The notes: generated from the sequence alone by a model not told the origin. Numbered from the stretch's first letter, positions 34,971 through 43,858 are shown. The stretch is 49,382 nt of DNA from Opacimonas sp040514355 (GCA_040514355.1 JBEVCF010000005.1:1-49382); one strand, 5' to 3'. Translations and numbers: made by a program.

Positions 34971-35717
34971 ATGTTCACACCGGCCAAAACCGATAAAACC
35001 ATTTATGCACCATGTAAGTGGCAAGAATTTGGTTATTATTCATTGCTCAAAGCCGAGCTTGCACGGGTACTCAATGCCCGTTTGAATATGGTGTATGGTG
35101 ATTTTTTATTGAAACTCGGTGATTTGAGTGCGGAATTTGACTTTGCCGAAAATCATTTGCGTCAAGCGTTGCATCTCACGTCTAAACTGCATCCCCAGCA
35201 CAACAATGTGGTGACTCATCCCTATCAACTGCCACTTCAAGAACATGCCATTGATGCGGCTTTGCTACTGCATGTCCTAGATTTTGTGGCTGATCCACAT
35301 TTATTACTGCGCGAGTGTGAGCGGGTTTTACGCAGTGATGGTTATTTGGTGATCAGTGGGTTAAACCCGCTGAGCCGAGCTGGGATGTGGCGATATTCAC
35401 CTTTTTATCAGCAGCATCCACTCAAACAAGCTCGTTTTTTCTCTGTGCATAGGGTCAAGGAGTGGCTCAATGTACTAGGATTTGCAATCAAACACGTTGA
35501 TTATATTCATGTACCGAACGTATTCAGTCAACACAGCGGTGACGGGCTAGTCAGTAAAACTTCAAAGCGCTTGGAATGGATGAATAGTGTGTATGTCATT
35601 GTGGCGCAAAAAAGCGAGATACCATTGAGCTTGGTCAAACCTAAATTGGCCAAACTCAAACCGCGCTTACAAGCCGTTCCGGCATCTATGCGGCACCTTA
35701 AAGGACAAAGCGAGTAG
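34971..35717 (+). CDS. Class I SAM-dependent methyltransferase-like protein (YafS-like)
   Basis: A 248-residue protein divergent from gloB, the place of yafS in E. coli. The methyltransferase-11 half is clear: AIDAALLLHVLDFVADPHLLLRE (post motif II) and LRSDGYLVISGLNPLS (motif III region). However motif I, normally a glycine-rich DxGxGxG, reads about YGDFLLKLGDLSAEF here and is degenerate. Either SAM is bound in a modified way or activity is lost. The rnhA and dnaQ genes that often follow are absent; metG converges instead. Confidence 0.75.
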   Translation: MFTPAKTDKTIYAPCKWQEFGYYSLLKAELARVLNARLNMVYGDFLLKLGDLSAEFDFAENHLRQALHLTSKLHPQHNNVVTHPYQLPLQEHAIDAALLLHVLDFVADPHLLLRECERVLRSDGYLVISGLNPLSRAGMWRYSPFYQQHPLKQARFFSVHRVKEWLNVLGFAIKHVDYIHVPNVFSQHSGDGLVSKTSKRLEWMNSVYVIVAQKSEIPLSLVKPKLAKLKPRLQAVPASMRHLKGQSE

Positions 35718-35734
35718 AGTTAGCCACTCGCTTT
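35707..35734. terminator. Hairpin terminator between the methyltransferase gene and metG
   Basis: AAAGCGAGT (35707-35715) and ACTCGCTTT (35726-35734) form a perfect 9-base stem with a 10-base loop. The methyltransferase stop codon (35715-35717) starts at its edge. The A and T at the stem ends allow use on both strands. Confidence 0.6.
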
Positions 35735-35743
35735 ATCAGCGGT

Positions 35744-37792
35744 CTATTTGACGCGCATGCCAGGTTGAGCACCGGCATGTGGCTCGAGAATATACAATTC
35801 ATCACCACCTGGTCCTGCTGCCAGTACCATCCCTTCTGACATGCCAAAACGCATCTTGCGCGGGGCTAAATTCGCGACCATCACGGTGAGTTTGCCAGCG
35901 AGATCTTCTGGTGCATAAGCTGATTTGATACCAGCAAAGACTTGGCGCGTTTCGGTACCGATATCCAGTTGCAAGCGCAACAATTTATCGGCGCCTTCAA
36001 CGTGTTCTGCACTGACGATTTTGGCGATGCGCAAATCGACCTTGGCAAAGTCATCAAAATTGATGGTTTCCGCAATGGCATCATCACTGGCCGGTTTGGC
36101 CGCTTTTTTCTCTTTTTTAGCCGGTTTGGTGTCAGCTTTTGGAGCGAGGTTTTCTTTAGACGCGTCAACCATCGCCTCAACTTTGGCAGGATCGACACGT
36201 TGTACCATGGCTTTAAATTTATTAATGCTGTGACCGGTCAGAGTGGTTTGTGCGGCTGCCCAGGTAAACTCATCGTTCAAGAACGCTTGTGCTTGTTTCG
36301 CTAGCTCAGGTAATACCGGCGCTAGATAAATCGCCAAGATACGGAACATATGAATACCCATCGAACATACATCATGGGTCAATTGCTGCTTGTCATCTTC
36401 TTTGATGGTGACCCAAGGCGCTTGGGTGTCGATGAATTGGTTGGCTTTATCTGCTAAAGCCATGATTTCGCGAATGGCGTGGTGGTATTGACGGCTTTCA
36501 AAGTGTTGCGCAATACCTTCACTGGCGCTTTGAAAACTGGCTAACAGTTCTGGCTCTAGGACGTTGTCAGATAATTTGCCATTAAAGCGCTTGGTAATAA
36601 AGCCTGCACAGCGACTGGCGATGTTGACCACTTTGCCCACCAAATCTGAGTTTACTTTTTGGGTAAAGTCAGCGAAATTCAAATCGATATCTGTGACCGA
36701 ATCGTTGAGTTTAGAAGCGAAGTAGTAACGCAAATACTCCGGGTTGAGGTGGTCAAGATAGGTACGTGCTTTGATAAACGTACCTTTGGATTTTGACATT
36801 TTGGCGCCATTTACTGTGACAAAACCGTGGATATTTACGCCAGTGGGTTTTCTAAAGCCCGCGCCTTCGAGCATGGCTGGCCAGAACAGGCAATGGAAGT
36901 AGGTAATGTCTTTACCAATGAAGTGGTACAACTCCGCCTTTGAGTCTGCTTGCCAGTAGGCATCAAAGTCAATGTTGTTCTGGTCACAAAAATGTTTGAA
37001 GCTCGCCATGTAACCTACTGGGGCATCGACCCAGACGTAGAAAAATTTATTGGGGGCATCGGGGATCTCAAAGCCAAAATACGGTGCGTCACGCGAGATA
37101 TCCCATTGTTGTAAGCCTTGTTCAAACCACTCTTGAAGTTTGTTCGCCATTTCGTTTTGAATCGCGCCACTGTTGATCCACTCTTGTAACATGCCTTCAA
37201 ATTTGGGCAGGTCAAAGAAGTAGTGTTCTGAATCTTTTAAGACGGGGGTAGCACCTGACACCACTGAGCGAGGGTTGTTGACCTCAGTGGGTGAGTAGGT
37301 TGCACCACACACATCACAGCTATCGCCGTTTTGATCAAGTGCGCCACATTTCGGACAATCACCATTGACAAAGCGATCGGGCAAAAACATATTCTTTTCA
37401 GGATCGTATAACTGACTAATGGTTTTGCTCGAAATGTATCCACCCGCTTTTAAACGCTTGTAAATTTCTTGGGAGAAATATTCATTCTCCGGTGAATGTG
37501 TGGAGTAGTAATTGTTGTACTTAACCCCAAAACCCAAGAGATCTTCATGGTGTTCTTGGCGTGTCGCTTCAACCATATCCTCTGGTTTGACGCCCAATTC
37601 TTGGGCTTTGAGCATCACCGGGGTACCGTGCGCATCATCGGCGCACACGCTGTAAATTTCATGACCACGCAGGCGCTGAAAACGCGTCCAGATGTCGGTC
37701 TGGATATGCTCCAATAAGTGTCCAAGGTGGATGGAACCATTGGCATAAGGCAAGGCGCTGGTAACTAAAATTTTGCGTGCTGTGTCAGACAT
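35744..37792 (-). CDS. metG: Methionine--tRNA ligase
   Basis: MetRS charges both initiator and elongator tRNA-Met. The 682-residue protein (E. coli 677) has the HIGH-type motif HLGH (22-25) after LPYANGS, a four-Cys zinc knuckle (CPKC ... CDVC, around 145-162), KMSKSKGTF, a Lys/Ala-rich linker and a C-terminal tRNA-binding OB domain starting FDDFAKVDLRIAKI. I start at the ATG at 37792 (MSDTARKILVTSALPY), which aligns with the family, although the frame stays open to 38005 across the divergent dcd promoter region. Its usual divergent neighbour mrp/apbC is not here; dcd is. Confidence 0.95.
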   Translation of the reverse strand: MSDTARKILVTSALPYANGSIHLGHLLEHIQTDIWTRFQRLRGHEIYSVCADDAHGTPVMLKAQELGVKPEDMVEATRQEHHEDLLGFGVKYNNYYSTHSPENEYFSQEIYKRLKAGGYISSKTISQLYDPEKNMFLPDRFVNGDCPKCGALDQNGDSCDVCGATYSPTEVNNPRSVVSGATPVLKDSEHYFFDLPKFEGMLQEWINSGAIQNEMANKLQEWFEQGLQQWDISRDAPYFGFEIPDAPNKFFYVWVDAPVGYMASFKHFCDQNNIDFDAYWQADSKAELYHFIGKDITYFHCLFWPAMLEGAGFRKPTGVNIHGFVTVNGAKMSKSKGTFIKARTYLDHLNPEYLRYYFASKLNDSVTDIDLNFADFTQKVNSDLVGKVVNIASRCAGFITKRFNGKLSDNVLEPELLASFQSASEGIAQHFESRQYHHAIREIMALADKANQFIDTQAPWVTIKEDDKQQLTHDVCSMGIHMFRILAIYLAPVLPELAKQAQAFLNDEFTWAAAQTTLTGHSINKFKAMVQRVDPAKVEAMVDASKENLAPKADTKPAKKEKKAAKPASDDAIAETINFDDFAKVDLRIAKIVSAEHVEGADKLLRLQLDIGTETRQVFAGIKSAYAPEDLAGKLTVMVANLAPRKMRFGMSEGMVLAAGPGGDELYILEPHAGAQPGMRVK

Positions 37793-37946
37793 ATTCGATC
37801 TTTTCTGGTAATGGGTTATGTTTTGCGGTCGCAAATAGTAGCTTAAAGTGAGCTTTTTTGCACTAAAAAACTCAGTCAAACCATTGCTTTGTCTAAGTCT
37901 TGCACGGATAATGCAAGGAATTATTTTTAACAAAACGAAACCTGCT

Positions 37947-38540
37947 ATGCGCTTATGTGATAAAGACATTTTTGAACACCTCCAATCCGGCAAAATTGTG
38001 ATCACGCCACAACCTGATTACGACCAAATTTCCGGTTTGACGGTGGATATGCGCTTGGGTAACAAGTTTCGTGTGTTTGAAGATCACGCTGCGCCTTATA
38101 TCGATTTGTCCGGCGCAAAATCTGAGGTGCAAGCGCAATTAGAAGCAGTAATGAGCGATGAAATTACGATTGCAGATGACAAAGCATTCTTTTTGCACCC
38201 AGGTGAGTTGGCGTTAGCGATTACGCATGAGTCGGTGACCCTACCGGATAATATTGTGGGTTGGTTGGACGGCCGTTCGTCTTTAGCGCGCTTGGGTTTG
38301 ATGGTGCATGTGACCGCGCATCGCATCGATCCGGGTTGGTCAGGCAACATCGTGTTGGAATTTTTTAACTCCGGTAAGCTGCCTCTAGCACTGCGTCCAG
38401 GCATGAAAATTGGGGCATTGAGCTTTGAAGTGTTATCTGGTTCGGCAGACAAGCCATACAACGCCCGCAGTGATGCCAAGTACAAGGGCCAAGACGGTGC
38501 GATTGCGAGCCGCATCAATGAAGATGACGCACAAAAGTAG
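37947..38540 (+). CDS. dcd: dCTP deaminase
   Basis: Dcd deaminates dCTP to dUTP, feeding dTMP synthesis. The 197-residue protein follows E. coli Dcd (193) closely: MRLCDKDI start, GLTVDMRLGNKFRVF, HPGELALAITHESVTLPDNIVGWLDGRSS-type core with the conserved Arg, Ser and Glu, and the C-terminal SDAKYKGQDGAIASRI that closes over the nucleotide. I chose the ATG at 37947 on this alignment. The mscS-like gene starts 11 bases after the stop. Confidence 0.95.
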   Translation: MRLCDKDIFEHLQSGKIVITPQPDYDQISGLTVDMRLGNKFRVFEDHAAPYIDLSGAKSEVQAQLEAVMSDEITIADDKAFFLHPGELALAITHESVTLPDNIVGWLDGRSSLARLGLMVHVTAHRIDPGWSGNIVLEFFNSGKLPLALRPGMKIGALSFEVLSGSADKPYNARSDAKYKGQDGAIASRINEDDAQK

Positions 38541-38551
38541 GGGATAGCTCC

Positions 38552-39433
38552 ATGTGGGCAGAGTTTGAAACGTATTGGTCGGAGATTTTATGGCCGTTTA
38601 TCGCGGAGCATAAACTATTTTCCACGCTTGCGTTTTTGTTCGTTGCGATCGTCATCAAACAATATTTGGTCAGAGTGCTCAAAAGACGCAACAAAGTGGT
38701 CACTCAGCGTCGCTACCAAGTTAATTTTTTTAAAAACCTCGTCAATATCGCATTACTACTCACGGTAGTGGCGTTTTGGTCGACCGAATTGTCCGATTTG
38801 GCATTTTCGATTGCGGCGTTTATGGTGGCGATTGTGCTGGCGACCCGTGAGTTTATCCAGTGCTTTTTGGGCTACTTGTACGCGGTTTCGGCACGCCCTT
38901 TTCGCGTTGGTGATTGGGTGCAGTTAAATAACGTGTCGGGTGAGGTGGTCAGTGTTGATTGGGCCAAAGTGACGTTGCTCGAACTCAATGACGAAAGCTA
39001 TGATTATACGGGACGACACTTATATATTCCCAACTCACTGATAGTCACGCGCACGGTCATCAATCTAAATTTTTTAAAGCGCTATGCGTTGCATCATTTC
39101 TTAGTGACCTTAGAGCCTACAGCAAATCCCTACGAAGTCTTACCATATATTTTAGAGCGTACTCGCGTCTACTGCGAGCCGTTCAAAGATGTGGCAGAGC
39201 GTTATAAAAGCGTGATTGAACGTCAGTTGGATACGGAATTTATTACGGTTGAACCTGATGTGGAGATTTTGACCAATCAATACGCCAAATTTCAAGTCTC
39301 GGTGACGCTGTTTTGCCCCAGTGAATTAAAGCATGAACTGCAGCAAAGCATTACCGCAGACATCATGCAATTTTGGTTTGCCAAATCAGAAAATCAAGCA
39401 CCGACAGAATTACCCCCGCCGATTGTTGATTAA
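38552..39433 (+). CDS. MscS-type mechanosensitive channel
   Basis: A 293-residue small-conductance mechanosensitive channel family protein. Three hydrophobic segments lie at about 21-39, 57-76 and 82-103, then the cytoplasmic beta domain begins with the family motif ARPFRVGDWVQLNNVSGEVVSVDWAKVTLLE (about 112-142) and YIPNSLIVTRTVINL. It resembles the YbdG/YjeP-like short channels more than E. coli MscS, because the pore helix is not the Gly/Ala-rich type of MscS. It is expected to release solutes under hypo-osmotic shock. The stop overlaps convergent ABC permease by 4 bases. Confidence 0.85.
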   Translation: MWAEFETYWSEILWPFIAEHKLFSTLAFLFVAIVIKQYLVRVLKRRNKVVTQRRYQVNFFKNLVNIALLLTVVAFWSTELSDLAFSIAAFMVAIVLATREFIQCFLGYLYAVSARPFRVGDWVQLNNVSGEVVSVDWAKVTLLELNDESYDYTGRHLYIPNSLIVTRTVINLNFLKRYALHHFLVTLEPTANPYEVLPYILERTRVYCEPFKDVAERYKSVIERQLDTEFITVEPDVEILTNQYAKFQVSVTLFCPSELKHELQQSITADIMQFWFAKSENQAPTELPPPIVD

Positions 39434-40677
39434 TCGCTATGGAGCGCTTCGATGGGGTTGAGTTTGGATGCTTTGATGGCCGGATAGACCCCAAAACCGA
39501 CGCCGACAAGCATACAGATACTCAACGAGAGCAATATAGCCGTGAGTGACCACGAGACAGCCCATTGGCTATAAAACCCAATGATTTCGGATAATGCTAG
39601 GCCAAAGATCACGCCACAGATCCCACCCAGTACCGAAATGGTGAAACTTTCAGCCAGAAATTGCATACGAATATCCTGCTGGGTGGCGCCAACGGCTCTG
39701 AGTAAACCAATTTCGGTGGTGCGCTCCATGACATTAGCCAGCATGATATTCATGATCCCAATACCGCCTACCAACAATGAAATACCCGCTACGCAGGCCA
39801 TGACGATATTGAATATTTGTTGGGTTTGTTTTTGTTGTGCCAGCAGTTCTGCCGGAATAATCAACTCATAATCATCGACACCCGCATGGCGCATTTCNNN
39901 NNNNNNNACGGCTTTGGCCGCCACAACTGGATTGGTGTCCTCGTCAATGCGCAGTTTCATGCTGTCGATTTCACTGGCAAGCGAGGGATGAGCAAACTTT
40001 TTCAAACTGGTGGTCAAAGGCATGAAGATCGCATAGCGGTCACCGCCAATTTGTACCCCTTGGAACTCGTTTTTATTGCCTGGCGGTGGCTGTAATACAC
40101 CAACCACGGTTAACCAGACATGATTGACTTTGACGAATTGGCCTAAGGCCTCTTGATTCGGAAACAGCTCTTTGGCTGCGTCGGCACCTAATACCGCAAC
40201 TTGGGCAATGTTTAGCTCGTCAGCTTCAGTGAGAAAACGCCCTTCGGCTAGTTGCAAATTACCGTGATTAAAATACCGTGTTGTCACGCCAAAGGCTTTG
40301 GCACTGGTTTTGGCATAATCAGAGTAGCGAGCAAAGGTTCGGACTTCTTTACTTGCACTGTAATCACTGACAAAGGGCAGTGTCGCAACAGCGGCTTTGA
40401 CATCGCCCATGGAGAGGCCCAAAGATTCTTCACGGATCTCGGCTAACTCGGCTGGCTCGAATGCCTTTTCTTTGACGATGATATTATTCACGCCCATGGT
40501 GTCGATCATTTTCAACGCTTCGCGCTCTGCGCCTTCACCAATGTTAAGCATGGCGATGACGGCGCCCACTCCAAAGATCATACCCAACAAGGTCAAGAAG
40601 GTGCGTAGTTTTTGGGCTGAGAGCTCTTTGAGCGCGTCTTTGATCAACAAGGCATAAGATTGTTTTGCAGCACTCAT
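39430..40677 (-). CDS. MacB/FtsX-type ABC transporter permease (contains an N gap)
   Basis: A roughly 415-residue permease with the MacB half-transporter layout: one N-terminal transmembrane helix (LRTFLTLLGMIFGVGAVIAML), a large periplasmic MacB_PCD domain (about 50-270), and three C-terminal helices with the family motif MERTTEIGLLRAVGATQQDIRMQFLAE. Unlike E. coli MacB it lacks a fused ATPase, which is encoded separately at the head of the operon. Ten Ns at 39898-39907 keep the frame open, but the true length there is unknown. The start overlaps the third adaptor by 4 bases. It should span the inner membrane and drive periplasmic substrates outward. Confidence 0.9.
   Translation of the reverse strand: MSAAKQSYALLIKDALKELSAQKLRTFLTLLGMIFGVGAVIAMLNIGEGAEREALKMIDTMGVNNIIVKEKAFEPAELAEIREESLGLSMGDVKAAVATLPFVSDYSASKEVRTFARYSDYAKTSAKAFGVTTRYFNHGNLQLAEGRFLTEADELNIAQVAVLGADAAKELFPNQEALGQFVKVNHVWLTVVGVLQPPPGNKNEFQGVQIGGDRYAIFMPLTTSLKKFAHPSLASEIDSMKLRIDEDTNPVVAAKAXXXXEMRHAGVDDYELIIPAELLAQQKQTQQIFNIVMACVAGISLLVGGIGIMNIMLANVMERTTEIGLLRAVGATQQDIRMQFLAESFTISVLGGICGVIFGLALSEIIGFYSQWAVSWSLTAILLSLSICMLVGVGFGVYPAIKASKLNPIEALHSD
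39898..39907. other. Assembly gap (10 N) inside the ABC permease
   Basis: Ten Ns between codons for AAKA and EMRHAG in the periplasmic domain. The frame happens to be preserved. No duplicated flank is visible, so the number of missing residues is unknown. Confidence 0.95.
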
Positions 40678-41873
40678 GATGCACTCCCTGTGTTGGTATT
40701 CACAGCACTCAAGGCAATTTGTTCGCCCTCGTTCAGGCCAGCTGTGACTTCGATAAAATACAAGTTCTTGCGACCGGTTTCGATCCGGCGTTTTTCAAAC
40801 TCGCTGCCGTCTTTGACCAATACAAAGCTGCCCTCTGGCTCATACATCACACTTTGTAAGGGGACAGCCAAGCGTTCACTGGGGGCTTTGACCGCAATTT
40901 GTGCAGAGACTTTACGACCGGGTTTAAGAATATCCGTGTCGGCTCGGTCAATACTGGCGGTGAGTTCATAAAACTTCACTGGATTGCCACGCTCAATGGT
41001 GCGAGGGAACTTGGAGACGAAGTTTACTTTGCCCGTAAAATTCAGTTCAGGAAAGGCGTCTAAGGTAATCGTCACTGCTTGGTCAACGGCGAGGTCAATT
41101 GCGTCATTGGCTTGGATGTAGAGTTTGGTTTGTAAATTATCCAAGTCAGGAATTTGGGCGATTGGGCTACCCGGGAAGACGGTGTTGCCCACTGCAGGTT
41201 TTTCGCCGCGACGGTCTTTTTCATAAATCAATAAGCCGGAGTGTGTGGCACGGACCTCAAGTTGCGATAGGGCGGCTTGGTAGCGTCCCATTTTGCTAGC
41301 AAAGCCTTGTTTTTTGATATCCAGTACGGACATTTCTGAGGCGTGTTGCTCAAGGACACTGCTTTCCTTCCATTCCAAAAAGTCGTCTTTGGCTTCCAAA
41401 AAGTCACGATTTTGTAAGGTATCGATGATTTCTAGTTTGGAATAAAGGCGCAAATCGTCAATCGCAAACTTATCTACAAACGCAAACTCTTCCTCCACAA
41501 AGGCTTGTTCGGAGATAATGTCTTTTTTCTCTTGGTTTTGAGCCGCTTCGGAAGTGATGATGTCTTGTTGGATTTTGAGCATGGCAAACTCTTCTTCGCG
41601 TTTGGAACGCGTAAGCTGTTCTGCGTCAAACCGAGCAATGACATCGCCCTCATTGACGTAGGTGTTCTCCGGAGCCAGCCATGCAAGCATCATAGGACGG
41701 CGTCCTGGCGCCATAATTTTTTTGGCATCTGCTGCTTCGATTTCGCCGGTCGCATCAATGGTAATCGCAAAGGACTGGGTTTGGACTTGGTATACGGGCA
41801 CAGTGCTGTCTGGTACATCGGAACACGCGCTCAAACCCACGACAAGCGCAGCACTAAGTAATAAGCGTAACAT
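40674..41873 (-). CDS. HlyD-type periplasmic adaptor, lipoprotein (adaptor 3)
   Basis: A 399-residue membrane-fusion protein of the ABC efflux operon. The N-terminus is a lipoprotein signal (lipobox LSAC, Ser at +2). The first lipoyl half appears as IMAPGRRPMMLAWLAPENTYVNEGDVIARFD, a long coiled-coil-prone hairpin follows (about 85-205), and the second lipoyl half is LEVRATHSGLLIYE. Beta-barrel and membrane-proximal parts close the protein (VKFYELTASID ... RKVSAQIAVKAP). It starts on the last base of adaptor 2 and overlaps the permease by 4 bases, so translation is coupled. It probably links the permease to a TolC-like channel, though none is encoded nearby. Confidence 0.85.
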   Translation of the reverse strand: MLRLLLSAALVVGLSACSDVPDSTVPVYQVQTQSFAITIDATGEIEAADAKKIMAPGRRPMMLAWLAPENTYVNEGDVIARFDAEQLTRSKREEEFAMLKIQQDIITSEAAQNQEKKDIISEQAFVEEEFAFVDKFAIDDLRLYSKLEIIDTLQNRDFLEAKDDFLEWKESSVLEQHASEMSVLDIKKQGFASKMGRYQAALSQLEVRATHSGLLIYEKDRRGEKPAVGNTVFPGSPIAQIPDLDNLQTKLYIQANDAIDLAVDQAVTITLDAFPELNFTGKVNFVSKFPRTIERGNPVKFYELTASIDRADTDILKPGRKVSAQIAVKAPSERLAVPLQSVMYEPEGSFVLVKDGSEFEKRRIETGRKNLYFIEVTAGLNEGEQIALSAVNTNTGSAS

Positions 41874-42862
41874 TACACGTCATCCTTGATTTGAGGAATA
41901 GACACCGAGGCTTGCATACCTGGGCGCATGATACTGTTATCGAGACTATCTAAGGTGACCCACACATCAAATACCACTTGTTGGTTGCTGGATGATTTGG
42001 CGCGATAAGCCTGGCCTTTGCTGGTGATGGTTCCGGTAAAACTACGCTCGGGGAAGTTGTTGAGCACGACCTCGACTTGCTGACCAATGAAGACTTTATT
42101 GGTATCTGCTTCGGCGACTTCCATTTTGACGGCCAAATTATCCAATGAGGGGATTTCTAGTAGGCTGGTGCCCATAAACACGGTATCCCCGACCGCATGT
42201 TTGTCACCATCACCGTTGGTTTTAACCACAACAATCCCATCTGAGGGGCTGGTGATGGTCAATTTGTTAATGCTGTCTTGGATTTCGTCGACTTTGGATT
42301 GGTAATTAGCAATGCGTGCCTCTTGAACTTGGCGGTTGATCTGACGACGCGCTTGATGCTCGGCCAAACGTTGTTCGGCTTGGGCCATGCGCACTTTGGC
42401 GATGTCAAAATCAGCTTGTTGGGTACGTCGCTCGATCTCTGAGCGCGAAACATCGGTGATTTCGACTTTGCGCTGGGCAATGTCGCGATTTTTCTTGGCC
42501 TCGGCCAAATCCAGTATCAGATCTTCTTTGCGTGCTTCGTCTTCTAACAGGAGTTTTTCGAGCTCTTTTTTGGCGGCGTCCAGTTCGGATTGACGCGTTA
42601 ACAAGCGATTGCGCAAGTCTTGCCCATCAAATACAACGAGCATATCGCCCGGTTTGACAATTTTGTTTTCAGGGGCAATGCGTTGAATTTTGTACTGCCA
42701 CATGCGCGAGATACTCGGCGGACCGATATTGACGTTTTGTAAAGACTCGAGTTGCGCGGGGATCACCAATTCATCGGCGACGGTCACGGTGCTAGTGTCA
42801 GTTTCCACTTCGCCACAAGCCGCTAATAACATCACACTACCCAATACGATAAGGGGTTTCAT
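41873..42862 (-). CDS. HlyD-type periplasmic adaptor, lipoprotein (adaptor 2)
   Basis: A 329-residue adaptor with a lipoprotein signal (lipobox LAAC, Gly at +2). The lipoyl halves are around IQRIAPENKIVKPGDMLVVFDGQDL and LTITSPSDGIVVV, with a highly charged Lys/Glu/Arg-rich alpha hairpin between (about 75-205). The remaining segment VEVVLNNFPERSFTGTITSKG and RPGMQASVSI is the usual beta-barrel and membrane-proximal portion. It resembles adaptor 3 in layout but is clearly different in sequence, so this is not a recent tandem duplication. It overlaps both flanking genes (4 bases with adaptor 1, 1 base with adaptor 3). Confidence 0.85.
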   Translation of the reverse strand: MKPLIVLGSVMLLAACGEVETDTSTVTVADELVIPAQLESLQNVNIGPPSISRMWQYKIQRIAPENKIVKPGDMLVVFDGQDLRNRLLTRQSELDAAKKELEKLLLEDEARKEDLILDLAEAKKNRDIAQRKVEITDVSRSEIERRTQQADFDIAKVRMAQAEQRLAEHQARRQINRQVQEARIANYQSKVDEIQDSINKLTITSPSDGIVVVKTNGDGDKHAVGDTVFMGTSLLEIPSLDNLAVKMEVAEADTNKVFIGQQVEVVLNNFPERSFTGTITSKGQAYRAKSSSNQQVVFDVWVTLDSLDNSIMRPGMQASVSIPQIKDDV

Positions 42863-43857
42863 GAGGCCTCCTTGGATGATTGTGCTTGCACACGGACACT
42901 CATGCCTGGGTATAACGTGCGATCAGGTAAGGTGGTAAAGGCTATTTGGACAGGAAAGTAAGTGGCGTTTGATAATTGCGGTTTTTTCTCTGCTTGAGAG
43001 ATGATGGTCTGGACAATGCCCGTGTAGGTCTCTCCTGGAAACGCGTCAAAGGTGATAGCAACCTCTTGGTTCTCGCTGAGTTTGAGCGCATCGATTTCAT
43101 GGACAAAGGATTCCACAATCAAATCGGTACTGGCCTGCACATCTAACACTTTCCAGCTGGGTTGGACGTTCATACCCGATTGAATTTTGGTGCCGTACCA
43201 AGGATGTATGGCGTAGGTGACCGGGCCGGTATGCTGGGCCACAACGTTGAGTTTGGATAAGAGGTTTTGGTAATAGGCGATGTCCTCTTTGGCTTTGGCG
43301 ATATCGAGGCGTTTTTTCTCAAGACCCGCGCGGCGTTGTTGGCCGGATTTGTTCAGGGCTTCTTCGGCTTTGATTTGTTCCATTAGCGCGCGTTCTAGGG
43401 CGAGTTGATTTTGGCCTTTTTGGTAATCAGTAATGGTGTCGGATTTTACTGATACTGGAATTTGCGCTTTGGCGACTTGCATTTTGGCTACTTTTAAACG
43501 GCCTTCGGCTTCGGTGTAGGCTTGGTTTAGTTGCATTTCGAGTTGTTGGTATTCCAGCTCTAAGGTCGCTAAGCGTTCTTGGGTTTGTTCAAGCTGCGCT
43601 TGTTCTGAGGCGCCATCAAAAACCGCGACTAATTCGCCTTTTTCGACCACCGCGCCTTCTTCTTCCATCCACTGTACTTGAATTTGCCAGCGTGAAGCAC
43701 GAGGCGCAACGACGACTTGTTTGGCGGCCGAGCTGACTTTGCCTGTGAGGATAACAGGTTCTGTGGTTGTGGCTTTGGCGGTGCTCGTCAAGCCAAAGAG
43801 TAAGGTCGAGAATCCTAGGGCACAAAAGGTGCCAAATACTGTGCGGGTGGGCAACAT
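42859..43857 (-). CDS. HlyD-type periplasmic adaptor with cleavable signal (adaptor 1)
   Basis: A 332-residue adaptor. The N-terminus is a classical signal peptide ending around TSTAKA (residue 28), with no lipobox Cys, so the mature protein should be soluble in the periplasm. Domains follow the adaptor order: lipoyl (VVVAPRASRWQIQVQWMEEEGAVVEKGELVAVFDG is too long to be one motif but spans about 42-75), hairpin (about 78-200), second lipoyl half near LNVVAQHTGPVTYAIHP, beta-barrel (EVAITFDAFPGETYTG) and RTLYPGMSVRV. I choose the ATG at 43857, because AGGAG lies 6 bases upstream and it starts one base after the ATPase stop. Confidence 0.85.
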   Translation of the reverse strand: MLPTRTVFGTFCALGFSTLLFGLTSTAKATTTEPVILTGKVSSAAKQVVVAPRASRWQIQVQWMEEEGAVVEKGELVAVFDGASEQAQLEQTQERLATLELEYQQLEMQLNQAYTEAEGRLKVAKMQVAKAQIPVSVKSDTITDYQKGQNQLALERALMEQIKAEEALNKSGQQRRAGLEKKRLDIAKAKEDIAYYQNLLSKLNVVAQHTGPVTYAIHPWYGTKIQSGMNVQPSWKVLDVQASTDLIVESFVHEIDALKLSENQEVAITFDAFPGETYTGIVQTIISQAEKKPQLSNATYFPVQIAFTTLPDRTLYPGMSVRVQAQSSKEAS

Positions 43858-43858
43858 A

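Noticed and set aside
37900..37916. Inverted repeat TTGCA ... TGCAA upstream of dcd
   Set aside because: Arms of only five bases with a 7-base centre, which is expected by chance at this base composition.
37793..38005. An N-terminal extension of about 70 residues on MetRS
   Set aside because: The frame is open, but the sequence is low-quality protein, overlaps dcd and its promoter, and MSDTARKILVTSALPY at 37792 matches the family start.
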